From the NCBI RefSeq assembly GCF_039978735.1, contig NZ_JBDWAS010000015.1, forward strand, positions 114,418 to 178,417: a stretch of 64,000 bases of DNA. The letters run 5' to 3'. The position numbers and the translations under genes were made by a program. Positions 1 through 7,871 of the stretch are shown piece by piece. Each line of letters starts with the position of its first letter. Positions within the stretch are counted from its first letter, which is position 1. Origin of the DNA: Maricaulis sp039978735 (lineage in GTDB: Bacteria > Pseudomonadota > Alphaproteobacteria > Caulobacterales > Maricaulaceae). Below the pieces are notes generated by a model, which was not told where the DNA came from, searched no databases, and worked only from the letters and a program-made list of their open reading frames with translations.

Positions 1-290
1 AGGCCGGCGATGCCGCGGCCTTCCTGAAACTGCTGGCCAATGAAAAGCGCCTCCTGATCCTGTGCCGTCTGGCGATGGGGGAGGCGACGGTGGGCGAGCT
101 CACCGAGATTGCCGGCCTGTCGCAATCGGCCATGTCCCAGCACCTGGCAAAAATGCGCAGCGACGGTCTGGTGGAAGGGCGCAAATCCGGTCTCCAGGTC
201 CACTATTCGATCAGCGACGAACGCTGTCTCGGCATCCTCATGCATCTGAAATCGCAGTTCTGCACCGTAGCCGATGCGGTGGCCGGATAG
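1..290 (+). CDS. ArsR-family repressor, BigR/SqrR-like (5' end outside window)
   Basis: The reading frame is open from base 3 and lacks its start. The product has the winged-helix layout of ArsR repressors: a first helix ending in NEKRLLILCRL, a recognition helix around SQSAMSQHLAKMRSDGLV, then a wing. Two cysteines stand out, one in LILC and one in LKSQFC near the C-terminus. They sit where BigR/SqrR proteins carry the pair that forms a disulfide or polysulfide bridge when sulfane sulfur rises (family knowledge). The next gene is a sulfide:quinone oxidoreductase, the usual target of such repressors, which supports the assignment. The N-terminal residues cannot be judged. Confidence 0.85.
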   Translation, partial: AGDAAAFLKLLANEKRLLILCRLAMGEATVGELTEIAGLSQSAMSQHLAKMRSDGLVEGRKSGLQVHYSISDERCLGILMHLKSQFCTVADAVAG

Positions 291-319
291 ATTGATCCAA
301 CGCAAAGCCGGAGCGCGGT

Positions 320-334
320 ATTCCGGACAAGAAT
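320..334. promoter_or_regulatory. candidate BigR/SqrR operator (inverted repeat)
   Basis: ATTC (320-323) and GAAT (331-334) form an inverted repeat with a 7-bp spacer in the short gap between the ArsR-type gene and the oxidoreductase gene. SqrR/BigR sites are described as ATTC/GAAT-type palindromes, so this is the natural candidate. The spacer may differ by one base from the consensus, so it is only a candidate. Confidence 0.35.
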
Positions 335-364
335 GACCCGTTGAAGCCGGGTCGGGAGGAAAAC

Positions 365-1645
365 ATGGCTCATATCGTTGTACTTGGCGCCGGCCTCGGC
401 GGCGTTCCCATGGCCCTGGAAGCGCGCAAGGAATTGCGCTCCAGCGACCGGATCACGGTGGTCTCGGACTATCCCACCTTCCACTTCACCCCCTCCAATC
501 CCTGGGTCGCGGTCGACTGGCGCAAGCCGGAAAAGATCAAGGTCGAGCTGGAGCCGATGCTGAAGAAGAAGGGCATCGATTTCATCCACGCCGCGGCCAC
601 GAAAGTCCGCCCCGACGCCAATGCGATCGATCTGGCAAATGGCGAGACGCTGGAATACGACTATCTGGTTATCGCCACCGGCCCGGAACTGGCCTTCGAC
701 GAGATCGAGGGGCTGGGCCCGCATGGCGGTTTCACCCAGTCGATCTGCCATGTCGATCATGCCGCGGCGTCCAACGATGTCTGGCAGGACTTCGTGAAGG
801 ATCCCGGCCCGATCGTGGTCGGGGCGGTACAGGGCGCGTCCTGTTTCGGGCCGGCCTATGAATTCGCGATGATTCTCGAGACCGATCTGAGAAGGCGCAA
901 GATCCGCGACAAGGTGCCGATGACCTTTGTCACCTCGGAACCCTATATCGGCCATCTCGGCCTTGACGGTGTCGGCGACACCAAGGGTCTGCTGGAAAGC
1001 GAGATGCGCAACCGGCACATCAAGTGGATCACCTCGGCCCGCGTGACAAAGGTCGAGGACGGCATGATGCATGTCGAGGAAGTGGCCGAGGACGGATCGG
1101 TCAAGAAGACCCACGAACTGCCCTTCAAATACTCGATGATGCTGCCCGCCTTCCGCGGTATCGCCGCGGTGCGCGATGTCGAGGGCCTGGTCAATCCGCG
1201 CGGCTTTGTCGTGATCGACGAGCACCAGCGCAACCCGAAATATCCCAATGTCTTCTCGGTCGGCGTCTGCGTCGCCATCCCGCCGGTTGCGGCCTATCCG
1301 GTGCCGGTGGGCGTGCCCAAGACCGGTTTCATGATCGAGAGCATGGTGGTCGCCACCGCCCGCAATCTGCGCGCCGATCTGGACGGCAAGCCGGCCAATA
1401 ATGTCGCCACCTGGAATGCGGTCTGCCTGGCCGATTTCGGCGATGGCGGCGTCGCCTTCGTCGCCATGCCGCAAATCCCGCCGCGCAATGTGAACTGGTC
1501 CGCCGACGGCGGCTGGGTCCACCTCGCCAAGGCCGGTTTCGAAAGCTATTTCCTCGGCAAGATCCGCGGCGGCGTCGGCGAACCCTTCTACGAGAAGGCG
1601 GTGTTCGACATGCTGGGCATCCACAAGGTGAAGAAGGAAAGCTGA
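365..1645 (+). CDS. sulfide:quinone oxidoreductase-like FAD flavoprotein
   Basis: A 426-aa protein beginning with an FAD-binding GxGxxG-type strand (VVLGAGLGGVPMA). The start at 365 is chosen because GGGAGG lies just upstream (353-358); an ATG at 341 would add eight residues without a comparable site. Cysteines at 128 (SICHVDH), 160 (GASCFGP) and 302 (VGVCVAIPP) match the three-cysteine pattern of sulfide:quinone oxidoreductases, where two of them form the redox disulfide that attacks sulfide. It probably oxidises sulfide to polysulfide at the membrane and passes electrons to quinone. Location behind a BigR/SqrR-like gene fits sulfide detoxification. Flavocytochrome c sulfide dehydrogenase subunits are related, but no cytochrome partner is visible. 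Confidence 0.85.
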   Translation: MAHIVVLGAGLGGVPMALEARKELRSSDRITVVSDYPTFHFTPSNPWVAVDWRKPEKIKVELEPMLKKKGIDFIHAAATKVRPDANAIDLANGETLEYDYLVIATGPELAFDEIEGLGPHGGFTQSICHVDHAAASNDVWQDFVKDPGPIVVGAVQGASCFGPAYEFAMILETDLRRRKIRDKVPMTFVTSEPYIGHLGLDGVGDTKGLLESEMRNRHIKWITSARVTKVEDGMMHVEEVAEDGSVKKTHELPFKYSMMLPAFRGIAAVRDVEGLVNPRGFVVIDEHQRNPKYPNVFSVGVCVAIPPVAAYPVPVGVPKTGFMIESMVVATARNLRADLDGKPANNVATWNAVCLADFGDGGVAFVAMPQIPPRNVNWSADGGWVHLAKAGFESYFLGKIRGGVGEPFYEKAVFDMLGIHKVKKES

Positions 1646-1652
1646 TTTCCCT

Positions 1653-1832
1653 TGTCATCCCGGATGGACGCCCCGCGCGTCCCGGCTCAAGGCCGGGAGG
1701 GCGAAAGTCCGGGACCCATAAACACGGTGGTTATCTAGCTGTCGCTGACATCGAGCCTTCTTTCGGCCAAAAACGCGCGTATCGGTCCCGGCCCTGCGGC
1801 CTGCCTTCGCAGGCCATTCGGCCGGGATGACA
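1653..1832 (+). repeat. family A palindromic intergenic repeat, copy A1
   Basis: About 180 bp starting with TGTCATCCCGG and ending with its near-complement CCGGGATGACA. Nested inverted segments inside (GTCCGGGACCCATAA and GGTCCCGGCCCTGCGGCC) would fold into a long hairpin. Four more copies occur in this window (2212, 4221, 5721, 60729). It is non-coding and has no transposase of its own, so it resembles a MITE- or REP-type element. It ends 14 bp from the GIY-YIG stop codon. Confidence 0.9.
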
Positions 1833-1845
1833 GTCTCGTGCAGTG

Positions 1846-2181
1846 CTACCAATTGCGCTGGTGTTCCGGTGCCAGTTCGGCCGGATCGGTTCCGCCCAGA
1901 CCCGGGTAGAGATCATTCCAGTCGGGATTGTCTTTCTCGATCAGATTGATCTTCCACTGCCGCCGCCAGCGCTTGATGCGCTTTTCCCTGGCAATCGCTT
2001 CATTGATATCCTGGTGAGGCTCGTACCAGACAAGCCGGTCGACACCGTATTTGGCCGTAAACCCGGGAACCTGCCGGATCTTGTGCTCGAACACCCGGCG
2101 CAGCAGCGAATTGGTGACGCCGCAATACAGCGTTCCGTATCTGCGCGAAGCGAGCAGGTAAACAAAATAGCAATGCTCCAT
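1846..2181 (-). CDS. GIY-YIG nuclease superfamily protein
   Basis: A 111-aa product starting MEHCYFVYLLAS. It carries the GIY-YIG signature in the form YFVYLLASRR followed by LYCGVTNSLLRRVFEHK, with the conserved Arg in RRVFEHK and a later glutamate in the REKRIKRWRR segment. Length and layout match the small stand-alone UPF0213/YhbQ-like group, whose substrates are poorly known. The frame stays open upstream into repeat A2; the ATG at 2181 is preferred because family members begin just before the first GIY-YIG strand. It lies between two family A repeats in the same orientation, just upstream of the GTA cluster on the opposite strand. Confidence 0.88.
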   Translation of the reverse strand: MEHCYFVYLLASRRYGTLYCGVTNSLLRRVFEHKIRQVPGFTAKYGVDRLVWYEPHQDINEAIAREKRIKRWRRQWKINLIEKDNPDWNDLYPGLGGTDPAELAPEHQRNW

Positions 2182-2211
2182 AGACGCAATTATAAATTGT
2201 GTATCATGAAT

Positions 2212-2376
2212 TGTCATCCCGGATGCACGCCCTGCGCAGGCAGGGCGAAAGTCCGGGACCCATAACCCCGGTGATTGTCCAGCTGTCGCTGACATCGAGC
2301 CTGCTTCCGGCCGAAAGCGAGCGTATAGGTCCCGGCCCTGCAGCCCGCCTTCGCGGGCGATCCGGCCGGGATGACA
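2212..2376 (+). repeat. family A palindromic intergenic repeat, copy A2
   Basis: A 165-bp copy bounded by TGTCATCC and GGATGACA, same orientation as A1. It begins 31 bp upstream of the GIY-YIG start codon, so that gene is bracketed by direct copies of the element. The segment 2250-2271 (AAAGTCCGGGACCCATAA type) is almost identical to A1 and A4. Confidence 0.9.
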
Positions 2377-2517
2377 GCGGCGCTTAAAAAGCACAAACCG
2401 CGGATAGCCCGTCCGCTATCCCCGCATCGCGGAAAAACTTTCTCCACGCTTTCAATCTCTTCGCGAAAAAACACGGCCCGAAATCAGACCGGTGCCGGCG
2501 CCGGGCTATGGTTCGGC
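2377..2517 (+). promoter_or_regulatory. GTA cluster upstream region with inverted repeat
   Basis: The 141 bp between repeat A2 and the first GTA gene is AT-richer than its surroundings and must hold the promoter of the rightward GTA operon. It contains a perfect 7-bp inverted repeat with a 6-bp loop, GGATAGC (2402-2408) and GCTATCC (2415-2421), a possible binding site for a GTA activator. No convincing -35/-10 pair can be assigned by eye. Confidence 0.4.
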
Positions 2518-3042
2518 ATGCTTGAGAAAACCGAGAGAAAACGGCGCGACCGGGTCGACTGGTATCCCTGGATGGTGCGCTACGAGGCGGGCGAAAGCGC
2601 AAGCGCGCTCGCTGCCGAGGCCGGCTGTTGCCGGAACACGATCTACCGCAATTGGGCCTGGTTCTCGGCGCTTGCGCCGGAGGAGCGGGCCGATCTGCGA
2701 CGGCAGGCCTTCCGCCGGCTGGCGGCACGGATCGAGTCAGATGCCCTGCGTTGCCGGATCGACGAGGCCGGCAAGCAGGCGCGTGGACTGGAGCCGGTCC
2801 GGCGGCTGCTCGAAGCCATGGAGGACGAGATGAAACCGAACACGACAAGACCGGCAGCAGGGGGCCAGCATGACGAGATCTCTCCCGCCGCAGCCCGGGC
2901 CGAACTTCTTGCTCGACTGGATGAGCACGCAAGACTGCGACGTACAAAAGCGCTGGACGGACAGTCTGAGCGAAGCGCAGCTGGCGCAGATGTGCCGCGA
3001 CTGGCGTCTCTGGAAACCAAGCAGGGCACAGATCCCGCCTGA
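2518..3042 (+). CDS. GTA g1-like small terminase / HTH protein
   Basis: A 174-aa product starting MLEKTERKRRDRVDWYPWM. Residues about 10-50 form a helix-turn-helix-like segment (GESASALAAEAGCCRNTIYRNW), followed by an Arg/Glu-rich helical region typical of small terminases that oligomerise and bind DNA. Position directly before the large terminase equals gene 1 of the Rhodobacter GTA. The frame overlaps the large terminase by about 170 bp. Either the overlap is real or the useful protein ends near MEDEM (around residue 104) and the tail is poorly constrained. Assignment rests mainly on order and the HTH. Confidence 0.65.
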   Translation: MLEKTERKRRDRVDWYPWMVRYEAGESASALAAEAGCCRNTIYRNWAWFSALAPEERADLRRQAFRRLAARIESDALRCRIDEAGKQARGLEPVRRLLEAMEDEMKPNTTRPAAGGQHDEISPAAARAELLARLDEHARLRRTKALDGQSERSAAGADVPRLASLETKQGTDPA

Positions 3043-4207
3043 GGGTGACTGGCTGATCTGGCTTTTCCTGGGCGGCCGCGGTGCGGGCAAGACCCGCGCG
3101 GGGGCCGAATGGGTGCGCGGCGTGGTGGAGGGCGGGGCCCAGCGCATCGCGCTGGTCGCGCCGACTTTCAACGATGTGCGCGAAGTGATGATCGAGGGCC
3201 CGTCCGGCCTGATGAATATCGGACCGGAGGCGGGCCGGCCGCGCTATGAGGCCAGCCGCAAGCGCGTCGTCTGGCCCGGCGGGGCGGTGGGCCATGCCTT
3301 CTCTGCCGAGGATGCGGACGGGCTGCGCGGACCGCAATTCGATTTTGCCTGGGGCGACGAAGTTGCCGCCTGGTCGAACCCGCAGCGCGTCATCGACACG
3401 CTGCGCATGGGGTTGCGTCTGGGCGATCATCCGCGCCTGATGCTGACCACCACGCCGCGGCCGATCCCGGCGCTGAAACGCCTGGTGAAACAGGCCGGCG
3501 TGGAGCTGAGCCATCAGCCGACCGCCGACAATGCGGCCAATCTGGCACCGGGCTTTCTCGACGCGATGAATGCTGCCTATGGCGGCTCCGCGCTGGGGCG
3601 GCAGGAGATCGAGGGCATTCTGATCGACGATCCGCCCGGCGCGCTGTGGACGCGCGCCCAGGTCGAGGCCTGTTTTGCCGAGACCGTGCCCGATCTCGAC
3701 CGGATCGTGGTCGCCGTCGACCCGCCGGCCTCGGGCGGTCCGCGCTCGGACGAGTGCGGCATCGTGGTGGCGGGCGCGGCGGGCGAGGGGCCGGGCCGGC
3801 GCGGTGTCGTGCTGGCGGACATGTCCTTCGGGCCCGCCATGCCGGCCGACTGGGCCGCGCGCGTAGCGTCGGCCTTCGACAGTTTCAGCGCCGACAGCGT
3901 GATCGCCGAGGCCAATCAGGGCGGGGAGATGGTGCGCTCGGTGCTCAAGGCCGCCGACGCCGCCCTGCCGGTCAGGCTGGTGCATGCCACGCGCGGCAAG
4001 CATGTGCGCGCCGAACCGGTCGCCGCCCTCTATGCCGCCGGGCGGGTGAGGCATGCCGGCCGTTTTGCCGCCCTGGAAGACCAGATGTGCGCCTTCGGCT
4101 CACCCGAGGCCGGCGGTACCAGCCCCGACCGCGTCGACGCCCTCGTCTGGGCCCTGACCGACCTCCTCGTCGGCACCCGCGGCGCCCCGCGCATGCGGTG
4201 GATGTAG
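2870..4207 (+). CDS. GTA large terminase (g2)
   Basis: A 445-aa DNA-packaging ATPase/nuclease. Walker A is GGRGAGKT at residues 68-75, and Walker B ends in Asp163-Glu164 (FAWGDEVAAW). The C-terminal RNaseH-like nuclease begins with IVVAVDPPAS and has later acidic strands (VIAEAN, DRVDALVWAL). In GTAs this motor fills heads with host DNA by a headful mechanism. The start at 2870 lies inside the end of g1; internal ATGs (2921, 2990) are possible, but the conserved part begins near LSEAQLAQM. It is followed by repeat A3, then the portal gene. Confidence 0.93.
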   Translation: MTRSLPPQPGPNFLLDWMSTQDCDVQKRWTDSLSEAQLAQMCRDWRLWKPSRAQIPPEGDWLIWLFLGGRGAGKTRAGAEWVRGVVEGGAQRIALVAPTFNDVREVMIEGPSGLMNIGPEAGRPRYEASRKRVVWPGGAVGHAFSAEDADGLRGPQFDFAWGDEVAAWSNPQRVIDTLRMGLRLGDHPRLMLTTTPRPIPALKRLVKQAGVELSHQPTADNAANLAPGFLDAMNAAYGGSALGRQEIEGILIDDPPGALWTRAQVEACFAETVPDLDRIVVAVDPPASGGPRSDECGIVVAGAAGEGPGRRGVVLADMSFGPAMPADWAARVASAFDSFSADSVIAEANQGGEMVRSVLKAADAALPVRLVHATRGKHVRAEPVAALYAAGRVRHAGRFAALEDQMCAFGSPEAGGTSPDRVDALVWALTDLLVGTRGAPRMRWM

Positions 4208-4220
4208 GGAATTTGCGCAT

Positions 4221-4384
4221 TGTCATCCCGGCCGGATGGCCTGCGAAGGCAGGCCGCAGGGGCGGGACCTATAGCCTCGTTGCGGGCCGTAAGCAGGCAC
4301 GACATTCGCGCCAACCCGGAACCATCGGGGTTATGGGGCCCGGACTTTCGCCCCGCCTGCGCGGGGCGTGCACCCGGGATGACA
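4221..4384 (-). repeat. family A palindromic intergenic repeat, copy A3 (inverted)
   Basis: A 164-bp copy between the large terminase and portal genes, opposite in orientation to A1 and A2: the CCGGCCGG half comes first and the CTTTCGCCCCGCC half last. Ends are TGTCATCC and GGATGACA. It reads open in the portal frame, so an upstream start for the portal is an artefact. Confidence 0.9.
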
Positions 4385-4417
4385 GCAAAGCTTTCGAACA
4401 CAAAGAAAGGACACACC

Positions 4418-5458
4418 ATGTCCAACTGGTTTTCCCGGTTTTTCGGCCGGGATGTGAAGACGGCTGCGACGAGCCGGCTGGTCTCGCTGGCGGCGGGGCG
4501 GGTGTCGCGCTGGCTGCCGCGGGCGCTGCCGGCGCAGATCGAGGCGGGCTATGCGCGCAATGCGGTGGCCAATCGCTGCGTCAGGCTGATCGCCGAGGCC
4601 GCTGCCGACGTGCCGTTCCGGGCCTCCGATCCGGCCGTGCAGCGTCTCCTGGACCGGCCCAATGCCGAGACATCCGGGCCCGAGCTGTGGGAAAAACTCT
4701 ACGGTTATCTACAGCTGGCGGGGAATGGCTATCTCGAGCTCGTCACCCTGGACGGCGAACCGCGCGAGCTTTTCAGCCTGCGCCCGGATCGCATGCGTGT
4801 GCTGGCCGATCCGACGGGCTGGCCGACCGGGTGGGAGTATGGCGCCGGAGGATACAAGCGCCGCTTCGAGCGCGATCCGTCCACAGGCCGTTCACAGGTT
4901 TTCCACATGCGGCTCTTCCATCCGTCCGACGATCATTACGGCCTCTCGCCGCTGGAACCGGCGGGCCGGGCGGTCGATCTGCACACGGCCGGGGCGGACT
5001 GGGCGCGGGCGCTCCTGGACAATGCAGCGCGGCCCTCCGGTGCGCTGGTCTTCAACGGCGCCGACGGACATCTCACCGAGGACCAGTTCGAACGGCTCAA
5101 GGGCGAGCTGGCCAACACGCACACGGGTGCTGCCAATGCCGGCCGTCCGCTGCTGCTGGAGGGCGGTCTGGACTGGAAGCCGATGGCGATGAGCCCGGCG
5201 GAGATGGACTTCATCGAGGCGCGGCGCGAGGCTGCGCGCGAGATCGCGCTGGCCTTCGGCGTGCCGCCGCTCATCCTCGGCCTGCCGGGCGACAATACCT
5301 ATGCCAATTATCGCGAGGCCAATCTCGCCTTCATCCGCCAGACCGTGACGCCGCTGGTGCGCAAGACCGCGCGGGCGCTGTCGGTCTGGCTGCAGCCCTG
5401 GTTCGGCGGGACGCTGACCATCGAGGCCGAGCTGCCCGGTCCGGAGGCGACGTCATGA
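4418..5458 (+). CDS. GTA portal protein (g3), HK97 family
   Basis: A 346-aa portal starting MSNWFSRFFGRDV with AAAGAAAGG just upstream. Typical HK97-portal stretches are present: AYARNAVANRCVRLIAEA-like N-terminal helix, NGYLELV, QVFHMRLFHPSDDHYGLSPLEPA, and the C-terminal VPPLILGLPGDNTYANYREAN. It forms the dodecameric ring through which DNA enters and leaves the head. It overlaps the next gene by four bases (ATGA), a sign of translational coupling. Confidence 0.95.
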   Translation: MSNWFSRFFGRDVKTAATSRLVSLAAGRVSRWLPRALPAQIEAGYARNAVANRCVRLIAEAAADVPFRASDPAVQRLLDRPNAETSGPELWEKLYGYLQLAGNGYLELVTLDGEPRELFSLRPDRMRVLADPTGWPTGWEYGAGGYKRRFERDPSTGRSQVFHMRLFHPSDDHYGLSPLEPAGRAVDLHTAGADWARALLDNAARPSGALVFNGADGHLTEDQFERLKGELANTHTGAANAGRPLLLEGGLDWKPMAMSPAEMDFIEARREAAREIALAFGVPPLILGLPGDNTYANYREANLAFIRQTVTPLVRKTARALSVWLQPWFGGTLTIEAELPGPEATS

Positions 5459-5694
5459 GCGAGATGCCCCGCTGGACGCTGCAGCGTCAGGTGACCGCCG
5501 GCGTGCTCCTTGCCATCGGCCTGCAGAGCGCCGGCGCGCTGATCTGGTCCGGCCGCGTCGCCGAACGCCTCGACCAGCTGGAACACGCCAATGACCGCGC
5601 CGGCCCGCTCGCCGAACGCCTGGCCCGGCTGGAAGCCGAAATGCGCCTGGCGCGCGAGAGCCTGGTGCGCATCGAACGCCGGATGGAGGAGTAG
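5455..5694 (+). CDS. GTA g3.5-like small protein
   Basis: A 79-aa product starting MSEMPRWTLQRQVTAGVLLAI. It has one hydrophobic segment (about residues 14-32) followed by a charged coiled coil with heptad spacing (LDQLEHANDRAGPLAERLARLEAEMRL, in pieces). Its position between portal and protease equals g3.5 of the Rhodobacter GTA, whose role is unclear. Its start overlaps the portal stop. Assigned by position and architecture. Confidence 0.75.
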   Translation: MSEMPRWTLQRQVTAGVLLAIGLQSAGALIWSGRVAERLDQLEHANDRAGPLAERLARLEAEMRLARESLVRIERRMEE

Positions 5695-5720
5695 GCGGGG
5701 CGCCTCACCAGACCCGTCAT

Positions 5721-5885
5721 TGTCATCCCGGATGCACGCCCCGCGGAGGCGGGGCGAAAGTCCGGGACCCATAATCCCGGTGCGCCTCCAGCTGCCGCTG
5801 AAATCGGATCCGCCTCCGGCCAAAAGCGAGCGCATGGGTCCCGGCCCTGCGGCCCGCCTGCGCGGGCCATCCGGCCGGGATGACA
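5721..5885 (+). repeat. family A palindromic intergenic repeat, copy A4
   Basis: A 165-bp copy, same orientation as A1 and A2, filling most of the gap between g3.5 and the protease gene. Ends are TGTCATCC and GGATGACA; the inner GTCCGGGACCCATAATCCCGG segment is shared with A2. Confidence 0.9.
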
Positions 5886-5910
5886 TCGCAAATTCAAGGA
5901 AGATTTTATC

Positions 5911-6336
5911 ATGCCCCAACCCCTCCTGATCGAGGGTCATGCGAGCCTGTTCGGGCTGGCGGACCTGGCCGGCGATGTCGTGCATCGCGGCGCGTTTGCC
6001 CGGACGCTGCGGGCGAAGACCTCGATCCCCATGCTGTTCCAGCACGATCCGGCCGAACCGGTCGGCGTGTGGACCGGGCTGCGCGAGGACCGGCGCGGCC
6101 TCTTCGTCACCGGCGAGATCCTGGCCGAGGGCCCGCGCGGACGCACGGCGGCGGGTCTGGTGGCCCGCGGTGCGGTGAACGGTCTTTCCATCGGCTTTCG
6201 CACCCGCCGCTCCGCCGCCCGCAAGCCGCGCGGCCGCGATCTTTTCGACATCGATCTCTGGGAGGTCTCCATCGTGACCTTCCCCATGCTGCCGCAGGCC
6301 CGCCTGCGGCTTGTCCGGCCTGCCGTGGCCGCCTGA
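5911..6336 (+). CDS. GTA prohead protease (g4), HK97 family
   Basis: A 141-aa serine protease of the HK97 prohead (S78) family. The catalytic elements are the His in PMLFQHDP, the Ser in NGLSIGFR and an acidic residue in DLWEVSIVTFPM. It cleaves the scaffold-like N-terminus of the capsid protein encoded next. It begins MPQPLLIEGHASLFGLAD, typical of the family, with an AAGGAAG site upstream (5896-5902). Confidence 0.93.
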   Translation: MPQPLLIEGHASLFGLADLAGDVVHRGAFARTLRAKTSIPMLFQHDPAEPVGVWTGLREDRRGLFVTGEILAEGPRGRTAAGLVARGAVNGLSIGFRTRRSAARKPRGRDLFDIDLWEVSIVTFPMLPQARLRLVRPAVAA

Positions 6337-6362
6337 TCTCCTTCACTCAAAAGGGAAAATCC

Positions 6363-7580
6363 ATGACCAAGGAAACCAAGATGACGCCGGTCTCGGCGGA
6401 AACCCGGGCCGCGCTGGGCGAGGTGCTGGCCGCCTTCGAGGCCTTCAAGGAGGCCAATGACGCCCGCCTCGACGAGATCGACGCCAAGGCCTCGTCCGAC
6501 GTGCTGCTGGACGACAAGGTCGCCCGCATCGACGCGGCCCTGACGCAGCAGAAATCCGCCCTCGACCGCCTCCTGCTCGACCGCGCCCGCCCCGGTCTCG
6601 ACGGCGCTCCGGCGGGTGCCGGTTCGGCGGCCTGGTCGGACTATATGCGCCGCGGCGATGCGGCCGGGCTGAATGAGGGCAAATCGGCCAGCGCGGGCTC
6701 GGACGCCGATGGCGGCTATGTCGTGCCGGCGGAGACCGAGGCGCGCATCGATCGCCTCCTGACCGAAGCCTCGCCGATCCGCGCCATCGCCTCGGTGCGC
6801 CAGACCTCGGCGGGCATGTTCCGCAAACCGGTCTCCAAGGGCGGCACCGCCACCGGCTGGGTCGCCGAGACCGCCGCGCGGCCGGAGACCGACAGCCCAA
6901 CGCTGGACCTGATCGATTTCCCCTGCGCCGAACTCTACGCCATGCCGGCCGCCACCCAGCAGCTGCTGGACGATGCCATGGTCGATATCGAGCAATGGCT
7001 GGCGGAAGAGGTGCGGGATGTCTTCGCCGTCCAGGAAGGCGCGGCCTTCGTCTCCGGCAATGGCTCGGGCAAGCCGCGCGGTTTCCTGGGCTACACCAAG
7101 GCCGCCGAAGGCAATCAGGCCTGGGGCGAGATGGGCTATGTCGCGACCGGAACGGATGGCGGTTTCGACGCCTCCGACCCGGCCGACGCGCTGATCGATC
7201 TCGTCTATGCGCCCAAGACCGCCTATCGCGCCCGCGGCCGTTTCGTGATGAACCGCCAGACCGTCTCTGCCGTGCGCCGCTTCAAGGATGCCGACGGCAA
7301 TTATCTCTGGCAGCCCTCTCTCAGCGAAGCCGGCACCTCGACCTTGCTGGGCTATCCCGTCACCGAGGCGGAAGACATGCCCGATATCGGCTCGGACGCC
7401 TTTGCCATCGCCTTCGGCGATTTCGAGAAGGGCTATCTCGTCGTCGACCGCCAGGGCGTGGAAGTGCTGCGCGATCCCTATTCCGCCAAACCCTACGTCC
7501 TCTTCTACACCACCAAACGCGTCGGCGGCGGCGTACAGGATTTCGAGGCCATCAAGCTGTTGAAGTTCGGGACGTCGTAG
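6363..7580 (+). CDS. GTA major capsid protein (g5), HK97 fold
   Basis: A 405-aa capsid subunit starting MTKETKMTPV. Residues about 15-80 are a charged coiled-coil delta domain (FEAFKEANDARLDEIDAK region) removed by the protease. The HK97-fold shell follows (SDADGGYVVPAETEARI, TSAGMFRKPVSKGG, FVSGNGSGKPRGFL, NRQTVSAVRRFKDADG, LLGYPVTEAEDMP). The upstream AAAAGGG is the ribosome site. An apparently longer frame to the left is only the shadow of g4. Confidence 0.96.
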   Translation: MTKETKMTPVSAETRAALGEVLAAFEAFKEANDARLDEIDAKASSDVLLDDKVARIDAALTQQKSALDRLLLDRARPGLDGAPAGAGSAAWSDYMRRGDAAGLNEGKSASAGSDADGGYVVPAETEARIDRLLTEASPIRAIASVRQTSAGMFRKPVSKGGTATGWVAETAARPETDSPTLDLIDFPCAELYAMPAATQQLLDDAMVDIEQWLAEEVRDVFAVQEGAAFVSGNGSGKPRGFLGYTKAAEGNQAWGEMGYVATGTDGGFDASDPADALIDLVYAPKTAYRARGRFVMNRQTVSAVRRFKDADGNYLWQPSLSEAGTSTLLGYPVTEAEDMPDIGSDAFAIAFGDFEKGYLVVDRQGVEVLRDPYSAKPYVLFYTTKRVGGGVQDFEAIKLLKFGTS

Positions 7581-7586
7581 AGGCTT

Positions 7587-7838
7587 TCCTCCCCACGCAA
7601 GTGGGGAGGGGGACCCGCGAAGCGGGGGAGGGGCCGCCTTCGCTGAAGCTACGGAGGGCCCACTTCCCCACGGTGTGGGGAAGAAAAGGGCTGACGCTGC
7701 CTTTTTCAACCTCCCTCTCCCTCGGGAGAGGGATTGAGGGAGAGGGGGAAGACACCGCTTTTGGCGCTCCGGGCGCCGGCACCGGGCTTTCCCCCTCATC
7801 CGCCCCTCCGGGGCACCTTCTCCCGGGGGAGAAGGGGT
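7587..7838. repeat. family B GC-rich hairpin repeat cluster, copy B1
   Basis: About 250 bp after the capsid gene made of several short hairpins: CCTCCCCACGCAAGTGGGGAGG (7590s), CTCCCTCTCCCTCGGGAGAGGG, and the block CCCCCTCATCCGCCCCTCC followed by GGGCACCTTCTCCC and GGGGGAGAAGGGG. The last two blocks recur at 11550 and 12841. It could act as a transcript stabiliser or terminator between head and tail genes. Confidence 0.85.
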
Positions 7839-7871
7839 GAGCTGCACGACAGCGCAGATCGTTGAGGCACT

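Noticed and set aside
2384..4054. Long minus-strand frame over the terminase genes
   Set aside because: It is antisense to well-supported terminase motifs and gives an Arg/His-rich product typical of GC-rich shadow frames.
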